64,000 nt of DNA, taken from NCBI RefSeq assembly GCF_910592395.1, contig NC_088316.1:7628001-7692000 (forward strand), in the 5' to 3' direction. How positions within the stretch are numbered: position 1 is the first letter of the stretch; the number at the start of each line of letters is the position of its first letter. The notes beneath the pieces were generated by a model, which saw only the letters and a list, made by a program, of their open reading frames with translations, was not told the DNA's origin and made no database searches. The position numbers were made by a program, and so were the translations under genes. Shown here in pieces: positions 22,201 through 32,905 of the stretch. Source of the stretch: Lineus longissimus (taxonomy: Eukaryota > Nemertea > Pilidiophora > Heteronemertea > Lineidae).

Positions 22201-22461
22201 GTGCATTTGTTAGAATCGGAGAGGAAGTGGGTTAGATTCCTCTGGTATAAAGACAATGATGTCTCGAAAGAACTGATTCCTTATCACTGTAACACTGTCA
22301 TATTCGGAAATGTTTTCAGCCCATTCGCCCTCGCTATCACTCTGCACAAGCATCTGTCTAGTTACGATACCCCAGTTGCCAAGGATATGAAAACAAAATT
22401 CTACGTTGACAATCTGTTAACCGGAGTCGATTCAAATCAGGAAGCATTGAATTACTTCTAG
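22201..22461 (+). pseudogene. BEL copy B reverse transcriptase, C-terminal palm
   Basis: The frame opens at the deletion junction and contains WVRFLWYKDND, VIFGNVFSPFALAI and FYVDNLLTGVD (YVDN active site). It ends in an in-frame TAG (22459-22461), beyond which the same frame continues. Confidence 0.85.
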
Positions 22462-22476
22462 GAGTCTCGTGAGATC

Positions 22477-23235
22477 ATGAACCACGCGTCTTTCAATTTG
22501 CGCCAATGGAGTTCAAACTCGGAAACACTCGATGAAAGAATCAGATCGGAAGGAGTACAAACAAAATCTGACATTGTAGGGGTACTTGGACTGAAATGGG
22601 ATACCAAATCTGATCAGATTTTAGTCGCGAAAAAGGATCTTAAATCATCAGGAGAACTTTCAAAATGTAAAGTAACATCTCAGACCGCATCAATCTTCGA
22701 CCCGCTCGGAATTGTAGCACCGCTAACAGTCCCTGCTAAGTCTTACGTGAACAACCTGTGGAGAGGCCAAAAAACCTGGGATGAACACTTATCAATCACC
22801 GAACGGCAAGAATGGGAAACAATCAAACAGGAGTCCCTCTCTCTCACGCACATGCTATCTATACCCCGTTTGCTAGGGGGTGACACCAGCAAACCGTTAC
22901 AAATCGTAGTATTCTGTGATGCATGTCCCACCACCGCCATTGGTTGTGTCGCTTACGCTAAACAGAACAATAAAGTCGCCCTCATCGGCTCTAAGAACAA
23001 AGTCATCTCAGAGAAAAATGTCAATTTCACAGTCCCTAAGCTTGAACTGATGGCCATGGTCTTGGGGGTAAATTATGCAGAGACCTTGCGAAATACCTAC
23101 ATCGCGCAGTATCAGACAATCGAAGTGGTATACAGCACTGATACAGAGATAGCGCTTTATTGGCTCAGATCCAATAAAAAACTGAACAGTTTGTTCACAA
23201 CCGCGTGCAAACAATACGTCAGAAGTCAGACTTGA
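22477..23235 (+). pseudogene. BEL copy B RT end and RNase H
   Basis: This continues the previous frame after the TAG: FNLRQWSSNS, VLGLKWDTKSD, SIFDPLGIVAPLTVPAKSYV, the RNase H motifs VVFCDACPTTAIG and VPKLELMAMVLG, and STDTEIALYWLRS. It runs into a TGA at 23233-23235 after a frameshift between 23205 and 23230. Confidence 0.85.
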
Positions 23236-24113
23236 CTTCTTGGTATCATGTGTCAACCAAACAAAACGCTGCAGACATCTTATCACGTGGTGCGACACAT
23301 CAGGAATTGAAGGACTCTTCATGGCTGCAGGGACCAAAATGGCTCAAGGATGATAAAACCACGTGGCCTTTAACCGCACTTTCCGACCTAACCTTGAACA
23401 GTTCCGTCTCTCTGACAGCCGCGTTTGAAATGCAAAATGACTTCGTTGTTACAAGCATGGTCGCAACAACACCTGTCGCAAGTATCAGCGACGTTATAGC
23501 ACAGGACAAGTTCAGTTCATGGAATAGACTTCTGAGAATTACCGCCTTAGTATCATGCGCTTTCAAACCCGGACTCAAAAACAGGAATAAACTGTCTGCA
23601 CAAGATATCGCTAACGCAGAAGAAAAATGGATTACAAATCTTCAAAACGAACACTATAAGCACGTTACGGATTACTTGAAGTTAGAACAAAGTGGAAGGC
23701 ATAAGCTGCCTTCTCGACCCACAATCATCAGTCAATTAGGGCTCGTTCTTGACAAAAAAGGAACAATTCGTTGCGGCGGGAGGCTTACTAATTCAGACGT
23801 CAGCTCAGACAGGAAGTACCCAATTCTCCTGCCAAATCAATCCTACATAACAACATTAATCGTCCGGAACGCCCACCACAACGTGGTAAACTACGGCTTA
23901 GGGTCCACCATGGCTTATCTTCGGGAGAAGTATTGGGTCACATCAATGCGCTCAACCGTTAAGAAAATCATCGGACATTGTGTAATCTGTAAGAAAGTGT
24001 CTGGGCGTCCATATCTGACTCCCATCGCACCACCACTGCCAGACTTTCGGATTAAGGACTTGTCAGCTTTCAAGTCCACTGCTGTAGATTTTACATCACA
24101 CCTCTACGTATGA
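23205..24113 (+). pseudogene. BEL copy B integrase zinc-binding domain and core start
   Basis: The frame contains WYHVSTKQNAADILSRG, WLQGPKWLKDD, GTIRCGGRLTNS, YPILLPNQS, the zinc-binding pattern (NAHHNVVNYG ... CVICKKVSGRPY) and AVDFTSHLYV with the first catalytic Asp. It stops at a TGA at 24111-24113; the frame then continues to another TGA near 24168. Confidence 0.85.
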
Positions 24114-24251
24114 ATTAAGGACTCGATGCAAAAAGTGTACGTTTGTCTCTTTACGTGTTGCACCACGTGAGGCATACATCTTGAAATCACGCCGGACTTA
24201 ACTGTTGAATCATTTCTAAGAGCTTTCAGACGTTTCACTTCAACACATTCA

Positions 24252-24884
24252 GTGCCTAGCCTCATTTACTGTGACAATGCCAAAACGTTTACAAGCGCCG
24301 ACACCGAGCTGAAATGGCTGTACAACATTGTGGGAACAGAACAATTCCAAAACCACCTGTCTAAGAAAGGAATAACATTCAAATATGCACCCGTACAAGC
24401 CAGCTGGTTCGCTGGCGTTCATGAGAGACTGACTGGTGTGACGAAACTTGCACTTAAGAAAACCTTGCGCAAATCACTCGTTCCAATTGATGAGTTTCAA
24501 ACTCTCATCAAAGAAATTCAAGCAACGGTAAACAACAGACCACTCACATATTTGTCATCAGATCCAAATGAACTGAAAGCGATAACCCCGAATAATCTGA
24601 TATATGGACATGATATGTCTTTGTTGCCACACGAAGGAGATGATAACTTGGATGTAACATATACGCCGGCAGAGATAAACTTGAGAAATTGGCGTACAAA
24701 CGCGCAGAACGACTACAAATATTCAAGAAACGTTTCTATGACGAGTATCTCGCTAGGCTACGGGAACAACACCAGTACGAACTTAGCAAACAAAATGCCA
24801 AAGCTGACATCATTAAAATTGATGACGTCATTCTTGTACACGACAAGGATGCCAAGAGGAGACACTGGAAACTTGGGATCATAG
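24252..24884 (+). pseudogene. BEL copy B integrase core C-terminal part
   Basis: Same frame as the previous segment. It has LIYCDNAKTF (second catalytic Asp), ASWFAGVHERLTGVTK (catalytic Glu region) and QATVNNRPLTYLSSD. Sense shifts to another frame around 24690-24720. Confidence 0.85.
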
Positions 24885-25087
24885 AAGAACTCAACAGAGG
24901 CCAAGATGGACTGACCCGATCTGCGCTTGTCAAAACTGCCACAGGGCAATCTAACCGAGCAATCGGAAAATTGTATCCGCTTGAGTTAACCGTTGACGAG
25001 AGCATCGAACGGTCTGCGCAAATCAAATCTGTTCAAAAAACAAAATCTCGACCAACACGGTCAACCACTGACATTACGAGGCTCTAA
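24689..25087 (+). pseudogene. BEL copy B C-terminal DUF5641-like domain
   Basis: The frame contains LQIFKKRFYDEYLARLRE, RRHWKLGIIEELNRGQDGL, TRSALVKTATG and AIGKLYPLEL and ends at the natural TAA (25085-25087). It is the homologue of 6492-6797 in copy A. Confidence 0.85.
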
Positions 25088-25642
25088 ATCAGAGAGCACT
25101 TGGATTACTACGGACAGTAGATATTGTAGCGTACGTGACATTCCGTTTTAATATTCACTTCGTCAAAGCTATACACTTGGGCAATGTATAGTAATGTGGA
25201 TGCTCCCCTCCGTCGGGGTTACGGCGCCTGTCGTCCATGAGAAACTGAAGAGACAATCAACATAATCGAATTGACATTTGAATTTCATCTATATTGAAAT
25301 ACTAGAACATTATCATGGAGTATTAGTTAGTTGTAACATGTTTGACACCATTGTGCTATAGATATTCATCTTTTGATCATCATCATCTCGACATTTAGTT
25401 TAGAAACTTTAGAATCTCAATACGGATTAATCTCTTTAACGTACTTTGCATGTATTGAAGCTTATCTACCATCTCATGTTTACTTCAAGTATTTTGTGTC
25501 GTTAGCGGTTTAGAACACCGTTTAGTATCAGTCAGTCTGGATTGCAGACCACCGAGGATGATTAGCCAATCACTGTTAACTATTCAGGGATTAAAATAAT
25601 CATATGATTAAAGGATTAACCATGTGCTTGCGGGCGGGGGAA
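25088..25642 (+). other. BEL copy B 3' non-coding region with polypurine tract
   Basis: No coding sense is visible. GCGGGCGGGGGAA at 25630-25642 abuts the 3' LTR and fits a polypurine tract. Confidence 0.7.
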
Positions 25643-25829
25643 TGTAAGGAATTACGCATTCCTGAACCAAGTCATTTCCTGAATCAAGTTATTAGTTCGA
25701 CAAGTCGCTGCAGCTGCATGGAGCCAGGAAGTCTGAGGAAATCCTTGCGGATTAAGCTAAGCTTAATCGTCTAAGCACTTTCTTTCATCTCTTAACATCG
25801 GTTAATTCGTAATCTTGTTTACTTAGTCA
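25643..25829 (+). repeat. BEL copy B 3' LTR
   Basis: It starts TGTAAGGAATTACGCATTCC. The right end is set at ...CTTAGTCA because family A module sequence resumes directly after; because the 5' LTR is truncated, this end cannot be confirmed by comparison. Confidence 0.7.
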
Positions 25830-25839
25830 ATAGTCAAAA

Positions 25840-26143
25840 ATCTAAGATGGCGACTGGCGGCCATATTGGATTTTGGAAAGCACCCGAAATCGTTAGGGAA
25901 CCTCCCCTTCCATCGACCATTACACCACAAAAGTTTGAAGTCTGTCCGACCTCTAGTTCTTCAGTTAACGAGCGGAATACGAAAACCTAAGATGGCGGCT
26001 GGTGGCCATATTGGATTTTGGAACGCGCCCAAAATCAATACGGACCCTTTGACACACTAGGCCTACACCCCCTAACAATTTCAACAAATTATTGCCGACT
26101 TGACGTGATAGGGTTAATAAGTGTCTTCTTTTTTTACCGAAAT
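25840..26143 (+). repeat. Family A interior modules downstream of BEL copy B
   Basis: Two AAGATGGCGRCTGG units (near 25847 and 25993) are followed by ACACTAGGCCTACACCCCCTAACAATTTC, a tail seen again at 28170-28200. Confidence 0.75.
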
Positions 26144-27329
26144 TAAAAGACCAAGGGCCATTGTGCTCACCGTATAGATATTTGGTGGTTATTCATCCTG
26201 GTTAGGAAATATGCTAAATGTAAAGTATATGGGTCAAATCAAAATTGATATGACATGAGATGTATCCTCGCTTGGAGTACCTACCATGAAAATATTATTA
26301 AAAACAAGTCACTAATAAACGAGATATTGCACTTTTCACCTTTTCAGTTTTGGCTCCCTGGTGGCCAAGTCGAGAATCATGTTACACCGAAATTCAGTGT
26401 CAGCGGTTATCGGACATGTTAGCTTTAGCGGTTACGAAACACGCCCTTGTTACACTCAAACTGCCAATTTTAGCCATTTGACCTCTTTGACCTTGAAAAG
26501 CAGCTCAAATCAAAAACCCATACGTCATTGTTTGGAGAACCGACCATAAAAATAATATCGAAAACAGGTCACTATAAACTAGATATAATGCAATTGAGGC
26601 GAATCGCAATATATGCCCAGCTCCGTGGGCACCAGTGTCCACAGGCCTGTCAATAAACTGGTTTTGAAGTTATGGGGTGTAAAGGAAAGATGGCCTCTTG
26701 CTGCCCATATTGAATTTCAGAGCGCGACCAATTTCAATAGGGAACCTCCCCCAATCCGCCCTATTAAACCATAGAATTTAGAGATCAAGCGGGATACCTG
26801 TTCTTGAGTAATAATCCGGAATGGGAAATCCAAGATGGCCTATTGGTGGCCCTATTTAATTTCGGAGCGCGACCGAAATCAATAGGGACCCTTGCCCCAT
26901 CAACCCCAATTCACTATAGAAATAACAGATCAATCTGGCCACCGGTTCTTAAGTTATAGTCCGGAAAAGGTTGCGACGGAGGCGGCGGCGGCGGACACGG
27001 AAACCAGCTGAAAACATGTGCCCCACCTCAACTTCGATGAGCTGGGGCATAATGATGATGATGTTGAAATGCCTTTTGCATATTGGCGATTACACGGTAT
27101 GAAATCCAAATGTGGAGAAAGGTCTTTGGTCTTCAACCAACAGCATCTGGCAAGCCCATTTTTGATTAATTCATGATTAATACATAACAAGATGGTGGCC
27201 TGGGGGCCATATTGGATATCAGATGGGGCTAGAAAATTATTCAGCACCTCCCTTACCCTAGGCGATCATACCACAGACATATCAGCTCCCTCACACAAGT
27301 GTTTCTGGAGTTATAGGTCGGAATGCTAA

Positions 27330-28190
27330 AAATCCAAGATGCCAACTGACGGCCATCTTGGATTTCAAACTCCCCTACCATAGGCCATTACACCACAAAA
27401 GCATGAAGCCTGTCGGACATGTGGTTCTTCAATTTACGAGCGGAATGCAAAAATCTAAGATGGCGGCTGGTGGCCATATTGGATTTTGGAACACGCCCAA
27501 AATCGGTAGGGAACCTCCCCTACCAAGACCATTACACTGCAAAAGTTTGAAGTCTGTCGGACATCTGGTTCTTCAATTAACGAGCGGAATGCAAAAATCT
27601 AGGATGGCGGCTGGCGGCCATATTGGATTTTTGAACGCGCCCAAAATCAATAGGGAACCTCCCCCATTGAAGGCCATTACACCACAAACGTTTGATGTCT
27701 GCTGGACCTCTAGTTCTTCAGTTAACGAGCGGAATGCAAAAACCTAGGATGGCGGCTGGCGGCCATATTGGATTTTTGGAACGCGCCCAAAATGGATAGG
27801 GAACCTCCCCTACCGTAGACCATTACAACACAAAAGGTTGAATTCTGTCGGACCTCTAGTTCTTCAGTTAACGAGCAGAGTGCGAAAACCGAAGATGGCG
27901 GCTGGCAGCCATATTGGATTTTTGAACGCACCCAAAATCGATAGGGAACCTCCCCCACTGAAGAACATTACACACAAAAGTTTGAAGTTGATCGGAATGC
28001 TAGGTCTTCAGTTAACGAGCGGAATGCAAAAACCTAGGATGGCGGCTGGCGGCCATATTGGTCGGACCGCTAGTTCTTCAGTTAACAAGCGGAATGTGAA
28101 AACCTAAGATGGCGGCTGGTGGCCATATTGGATTTTGGAACGCGCCCAAAATCAATACAGACCTTTTGACACACTAGGCCTACACCCCCT
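27330..28190 (+). repeat. 145-bp tandem array (about 6.5 units)
   Basis: Units are anchored by ATGGCGGCTGG at 27460, 27604, 27749, 27895, 28039 and 28109, giving periods of 144, 145, 146, 144 and 70. Each full unit has GGCCATATTGGATTTT, CGCGCCCAAAATC, GGGAACCTCCCC, a CCATTACACCACAAAAG segment and CTTCAGTTAACGAGCGGAATG. The 70-bp unit is a deletion. The changing period destroys any shared reading frame. Confidence 0.9.
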
Positions 28191-28647
28191 AACAATTTCA
28201 AGTCAGCCGAACAAGGGGTTCTTAAGTTATAGTCTGGAATTCAGTGCGACAGCGGCATTGGCCGGAAACCACCCAAGTACATAATGCCCCCACTTTGGCG
28301 AGAGCACAATAAGCCAGATATTGCACTTTTTACCTTTTCAGTTTCGCCCCCCTGGTGGCCAAGTCGAGAATCAGATCAAACCGAATTTCGGTATCAGAGA
28401 TTATCTGACATAGGGGATCATGTGTACCAAGTTTCCAGTTCATAGCTTAAGTGATTAAGAAACGTGCCATAGTTATACTTAAACGGCTAATTTATGCCAA
28501 TTGACCTCTGTGAACTTGAAAAGAAGTCAAAAACCCCTTGTGGCCAAGTCAAGGATCAGATCGGACCGAAATTGGGTGTCAGAATTTATATGAAGTAGAA
28601 AATTACTTCAAATAAAAAACCCGATGATATGTAATGTATCCTTACTA

Positions 28648-29748
28648 TAGCTAGTATTAGAACTAAGCATCGTGTTGTACCATCGTCGAATTGTACCCTC
28701 GCACTGACTTTATTGTCCTAGGTCGGCCCAATGAATCCGCAGTATGAACTGCAGATCGTCACTTAAATCCCATCACTTCATATTGCCATAATTGTCAGGT
28801 CGTACTTGATATTTTTTCTGTTCGCGTTTAATTTCGCACCGTACCTTAATTTATCGGACCGTAATCCTGCCGGTTCCGGACAAAAAGATTAAATCACCAT
28901 CACCAGCATCGGCTCGTATCATCTTGTACTTCAAATTGACCAATCATCCTTATTACGTTCCAAGTTTTGATTGGATCATTTAGTCTGACGTAATTCCGTG
29001 GGAAATTGAAGTTTGTTTACCATGAAGAATTCGCGGGAAAGTAGACATTTCACTTTTTTGACAACAGGGAAAATGGGTATCTTTTATCAAGCTTCAACTT
29101 ATCCGTAAATATTAGCACTTATATTCTATCCTTAGCCAACGATAATCACGTTTGACGCATATGTAGTCTTGAAATGTTTTCAATCGAAGTATGTCCAAAT
29201 TGCGACAAGCGCAAGATCATCAGCCGGGCAGTCATTGGTCATTGTGGGTGACATCATTCAGTTAATATCGAGCACATGGCTAATTTAAGTTTTTTTGCGT
29301 AATGATTTTGGGAATTTCTCTCAACTACGTCAAAGATATTCCATTTAAGCTAGGCGATTCCATCAGTTAAGATTGAGACCGATTCGGTGATATGCTTTTA
29401 CATTAACAAAGTTGCCATTTAGCCAGAAAATGGCAGTGTAAATAAACGGTGTGGTGGGTAGGCCTATGCCGGTTAGTATCGTATCGTATCGTTTTGTCAC
29501 GTTGTGCAGTATTCAGTTGATACTCAGGCAAGATCGAATCGAACTTCGATTTCTATCGGCTCGTACTATATATTTTATCGGACAGTACTATGAATTTTTT
29601 TGGGTCGTGTGCTGGTTTCTCTCTGACTGTACCGCAAAAATTCACTGCAGGGTATGAGCACTGTACGATACGGTCCTCCGACCGTTGTTGGTTTTTCTCG
29701 GACCGCACAGCTAAAAGACAATACAATACTTAGTTCTGGAACTAGCTG
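28648..29748 (+). mobile_element. Inverted-repeat element D, copy 1 (complete)
   Basis: The left end TAGCTAGTATTAGAACTAAG and right end CTTAGTTCTGGAACTAGCTG form inverted repeats, and a TA flanks each side (28646-28647 and 29749-29750). It splits the family A motif ATGTATCCTTnCTAGGAGnACnTACC, which confirms the insertion and its TA target. No protein is recognisable in the 1101 bp. GTATCGTATCG-type words are frequent near the right end. Confidence 0.85.
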
Positions 29749-30161
29749 TAGGAGAACATACCATAAAAATTTTATCGAAAACGAGCCACTTATAAGAAAG
29801 ATATCACACTTTTAAGGTTTCCACTTTTGGCTCCCTGGCGGCCAAGTCAAGAATCACCGAAATTCAGTGTCAGAGGTCACCTGACCTGGGGGGAGGGGGG
29901 GTCCTGTATATGAAGTTTCAAGTTTAGAATCCTATCGGTTAAGAAATGTGCCACTGTTTTTGGAACAGGATACGACGGCCAAGACGGACAATGGACACTG
30001 CGGTATTGTATAGACTCCCCTCTGGTGAGCCAAAAACGTCGAGACCAAGTTGGTGGAAACATGATAACTGTTGGGAAGTTTATATCCAAGATCACAGATT
30101 TTGGGCCATTTTGAAAGTAGACCATTTTTCATGTGCCACTGAAACCTCCGACTGAAAACTA

Positions 30162-30745
30162 CAGCTAGTACCAGAACTAAGTATCGTTTTTGAGCTGTAC
30201 GGTCTGAGTACGAACCGACGACGATCCGCGGACCGTATCGTACTGTGTGCGTACCGTGCAATGAATTTTGCAGTACAGTCTGAGAGAAACCAGCACACGA
30301 CCCGAAAAAATTCATAGTAATATCCGATAAAATATATAGTACGAGCCAATAGAAAATTTAGTATGATTCAGTCTTGCCCGAGTATCGTCTGAATACTGCA
30401 CGACGCGACGAAATGATACGATACGATACTAACCGGCACAGGCCGGCCCACCACACCATTTATTTACACTGCCATTTTTCTCGCTAAATGGTGACTTGGT
30501 GAATCACTGGTTGGTCTTGATCTCAACTGATGGACTCGCCTGGTTTAAATAGAATATCAATGACGCCGTTGAGAGAAATTCCCAAAATCAGTATGCAAAA
30601 AAAATTAAATCAGTCATGTGCTTGATGTTTACTAATTGATGCCACCCATATTGACCAATCACTGCCCGGCTGACGAGCTGGCACTTGTTGCCAGTGGGAC
30701 ATACTTCGATTGAAAACATGTCATAACTTCATATGTGTTTCATTG
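30162..30745 (-). mobile_element. Element D, copy 2 (truncated, inverted)
   Basis: It starts CAGCTAGTACCAGAACTAAG after a TA and is the reverse complement of the right 560 bp of copy 1, including the AACCGGCACAGGCC... region. It ends near 30745 without the second terminus. Confidence 0.8.
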
Positions 30746-31118
30746 GGTGGGCGCAGATCTGCGCCTATTGTCTTTTAATTGAGGGATTTTGTGAGGACTT
30801 TTTTCCTTAATTTTCAACTGTGTTAATTTGGCGCTGGGAGGTAATAAAATGCTAGGAATTTGGTCTTTTAAGGGTTAATGACCCCTTGAGTGTTTGACTG
30901 CAGCCCCTCTTACAATTATCTATGCTTCATATTCTAAATAAGACAATAATGAGTTCAACTGAGTTCAAAACGACACTAATTTTTGTGGTTGCTTAAAATC
31001 TGAAAACAGACAATTTAAGAGGCCATGGTGGCATTGAATTGAAAATATTTGTCTCTAACAGCTTGGAATATGCTTCATAGATGCCCCCTTGTATATTCAG
31101 CTGGCATATGTTTAACTA
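30746..31118. other. No gene recognised
   Basis: AT-rich spacer between D copies. No coding or element signal is seen. Confidence 0.4.
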
Positions 31119-31636
31119 CAACTAGTAACAGAACTAAGTATCGTGTCGTATCATCGTCGAATTGTACCGTGATTGTGTGCTAGCACTATACTGTCTTAGG
31201 TCGGCCCGATGAGGATGCCGTACCAACCGCGTATCGTCACCTAAATCCCATCGTCTCGTATCGTCATAATTGTCGGGTCGACTTGATAATTTTTCAGTTC
31301 GTGTTTAATTTCGGACCTTACCTGAATTTACCTTGGCTCGTAATCTACATATTGTCTGTTGTTTACCATGAAGAATTTACGGGAAAGTTGACATTCACTT
31401 TCTTGACAACAGGGCAAGATGGGTAAATCTTATCAAGTTTCGAACTTATCGGTAAATATAAGCACTTATATATATATATTTTATTAACGTGTCACCTTTT
31501 ACAAAAAGCCAGCCTGCAACGGCTTACGAGACACAATAATTCATAATTTGTAAACGGGAGCGCAACATGTCGACCGCGGCAAAGGGAGGGGTGGTCCGAC
31601 CATACACGACTTATTCTACTTAAGATTTGAGGCGGT

Positions 31637-32134
31637 TTATTTACGCATTTGGTAGATGAGTCGTATATAGCTAGCTACACGTCGTGCCACTGCCGGACTC
31701 GACAGAAGCGCATTCAGTCCACCGCTCCGGTCCATGGAACCAACATTTTCACCAATATCCAACAGCAAGTCCACCCGCTCTCGGCTATATTTTGTACACT
31801 CCAAAAGAAAGTGGAACTCATCTTCCACTTTTTCATCACCACAGTTCTTACAGGTTCTATTTTCAAGCGGCACACCCCGATATCGTCCTAATTCTATACC
31901 TAGAGGGAATGTACCGTTACGCATTCTTGCTATTGTAGACCTACTTGCCCTACTTAGTGGCAATAAAACATATCTCTCCGTACCGAATTCCTGTTTTAAC
32001 AACTTAAACGTTCGTAGTTTTGGCATGTTCACCACCTCATTTTTCCATTTAACCACATAATTTGCCATGAGAGCGTCCCTTATCCGGCCTGAAAGCTCCC
32101 TATTTTCTGCTGCTGAGAATGTCCTGTGTAGCAT
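31637..32134 (-). pseudogene. LINE ORF2 C-terminal domain with Cys/His motif
   Basis: The frame contains LPLSRASRSTIARMRNGTF and CKNCGDEKVEDEFHFLLEC, a CX2C...HX4C cysteine/histidine pattern near the ORF2 end of many LINEs. It is one frameshift away from the preceding segment and ends at its own stop. Confidence 0.75.
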
Positions 32135-32150
32135 GGGAGCATCATAAATG

Positions 32151-32578
32151 TTAAGTCATATTACAATCGTTCAAAATAGTTTTTATACTTTTGCACCAGT
32201 TATCTTTCCCTTGTCTAGATAACTCATAATCCCATAGAAATATGTGTTTGGCAATTCTATGAACAGGCAAAGTACACAGCTTAAACCACAAGTTACACAT
32301 CTTGACATGATGCCTGATAGACAGCGGTATGGAACCCATGTCGCCCACTATTGCCGGTATAGCTGAAAATTTACCAACTCCTAGAAAGGATCTTAAACAC
32401 TGCAAATGAACTTTCTCACATTGTCTATAAGTTTTAAAACCCCAAACACTGCAACAGTAGTCCATCACTGGCACCACCTGAGCGTCATATAAGCGTATAT
32501 ACGAATTATACATGAGTCCTCTTGCCGTCGAGAAATGCTTCGCTAAAATACCTGCTAGAGCCTTTGAGGCCCCTTTCG
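32151..32578 (-). pseudogene. LINE reverse transcriptase C-terminal part
   Basis: The frame enters from the truncated 5' end (ALAGILAKHFSTARGLMYN) and reads YDAQVVPVMDYCCSVWGF, the conserved 'VVPILDY..EVW' region after the RT palm in CR1/L2/Jockey-type LINEs. It stops at 32151-32153, and homology continues in another frame. Confidence 0.75.
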
Positions 32579-32605
32579 CTTATATTCTAGCCTTAGCCAA
32601 TGATA

Positions 32606-32729
32606 AGAAGGTCCCCACCTCGAAATTCTGACCATATTTTTGCTTAAGGGACTTGAAAGTATAGGATACAAATTCTTGCCACAAGAACCCCACTAATATA
32701 ACACTGCATTATAAGTTTAATTGGCTCAC
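32606..32729. other. Torsin intron next to splice donor
   Basis: It contains the intron start GTGAGCC at 32729-32723 (minus). No repeat is recognised. Confidence 0.5.
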
Positions 32730-32905
32730 CTGATAAAGATAAATATGGCTTTATTATAGCTGACACCATTTATCTCTGGATAGTGATCCAAATATGGTTT
32801 AACTGTATCAATCAGATTCGGCATCATTTTATCCATTTCGTCAAAGATGAAGAGTGATCTTGGACATGCCGACACATTCCCTCTGATCCAATCCCGCAGC
32901 TGGTC
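32730..32905 (-). CDS. Torsin-like AAA+ ATPase, internal exon ('exon 3', Walker B)
   Basis: On the minus strand the 176-nt exon reads [14 protein letters not shown], then [11 protein letters not shown] (Walker B; the Asp-Glu pair coordinates Mg-ATP and catalyses hydrolysis), then [20 protein letters not shown]. This matches the core of torsins very closely, including the GNVSAC and VSYxKAIF segments. Acceptor TTTCTTTCTAG|GA and donor TATCAG|GTGAGC are strong. It ends with two bases of a Ser codon completed by the first base of the exon at 8899-9023. The Walker A exon was not found in the window; it should lie at higher coordinates. Conserved active-site residues and no lesions suggest a working gene. 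Confidence 0.9.

Larger units (their letters stand above)
22059..25829 (+). mobile_element. BEL/Pao LTR retrotransposon, copy B (5' deleted)
   Basis: Its LTR begins TGTCAGGAATTACGCATTCC at 22059 and TGTAAGGAATTACGCATTCC at 25643. The 5' LTR is identical to the 3' one for about 135 bp, then breaks directly into the middle of the reverse transcriptase. The LTR 3' part, primer site, gag, protease and RT N-terminus are all deleted. The remaining pol runs RT-RNase H-integrase-DUF5641 with stops and frameshifts. It is inserted in an array of family A modules. Confidence 0.9.
26144..30037 (+). mobile_element. Family A composite element with nested insertions
   Basis: The hairpin-side end AAGACCAAGGGCCATTGTGCTCACC is at 26146-26170. 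The opposite end, GACTCCCCTCTGGTGAGCCAAAAAC, is at 30013-30037. Between them are AGGTCA modules, a block homologous to 21505-21650, the 145-bp tandem array (27330-28190) and the inserted element D1 (28648-29748). I cannot prove that both ends belong to one insertion event. Confidence 0.5.
31471..32578 (-). mobile_element. 5'-truncated LINE (CR1/L2-like) with target duplication
   Basis: A minus-strand LINE 3' end is inserted in element D copy 3. CTTATA occurs on both sides (31465-31470 and 32579-32584) and once at the uninterrupted site in copy 1. The 3' tail on the minus strand is AATAAAATATATATATA. The 5' end is truncated inside the RT region, as is usual for target-primed insertion. Confidence 0.8.
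31119..32605 (+). mobile_element. Element D, copy 3 (interrupted by a LINE, right side lost)
   Basis: It starts CAACTAGTAACAGAACTAAG after TA and follows copy 1 to GCACTTATA at 31470. Copy 1 sequence resumes at 32585 with TTCTAGCCTTAGCCAATGATAA and then diverges. The gap is exactly filled by the LINE fragment. Confidence 0.8.

Noticed and set aside
27358-28107. Overlapping open frames reading MAAGGHIGF... on both strands
   Set aside because: They follow the 145-bp tandem array; the 144/145/146-bp spacing breaks the frame between units, so openness is a by-product of the repeat.
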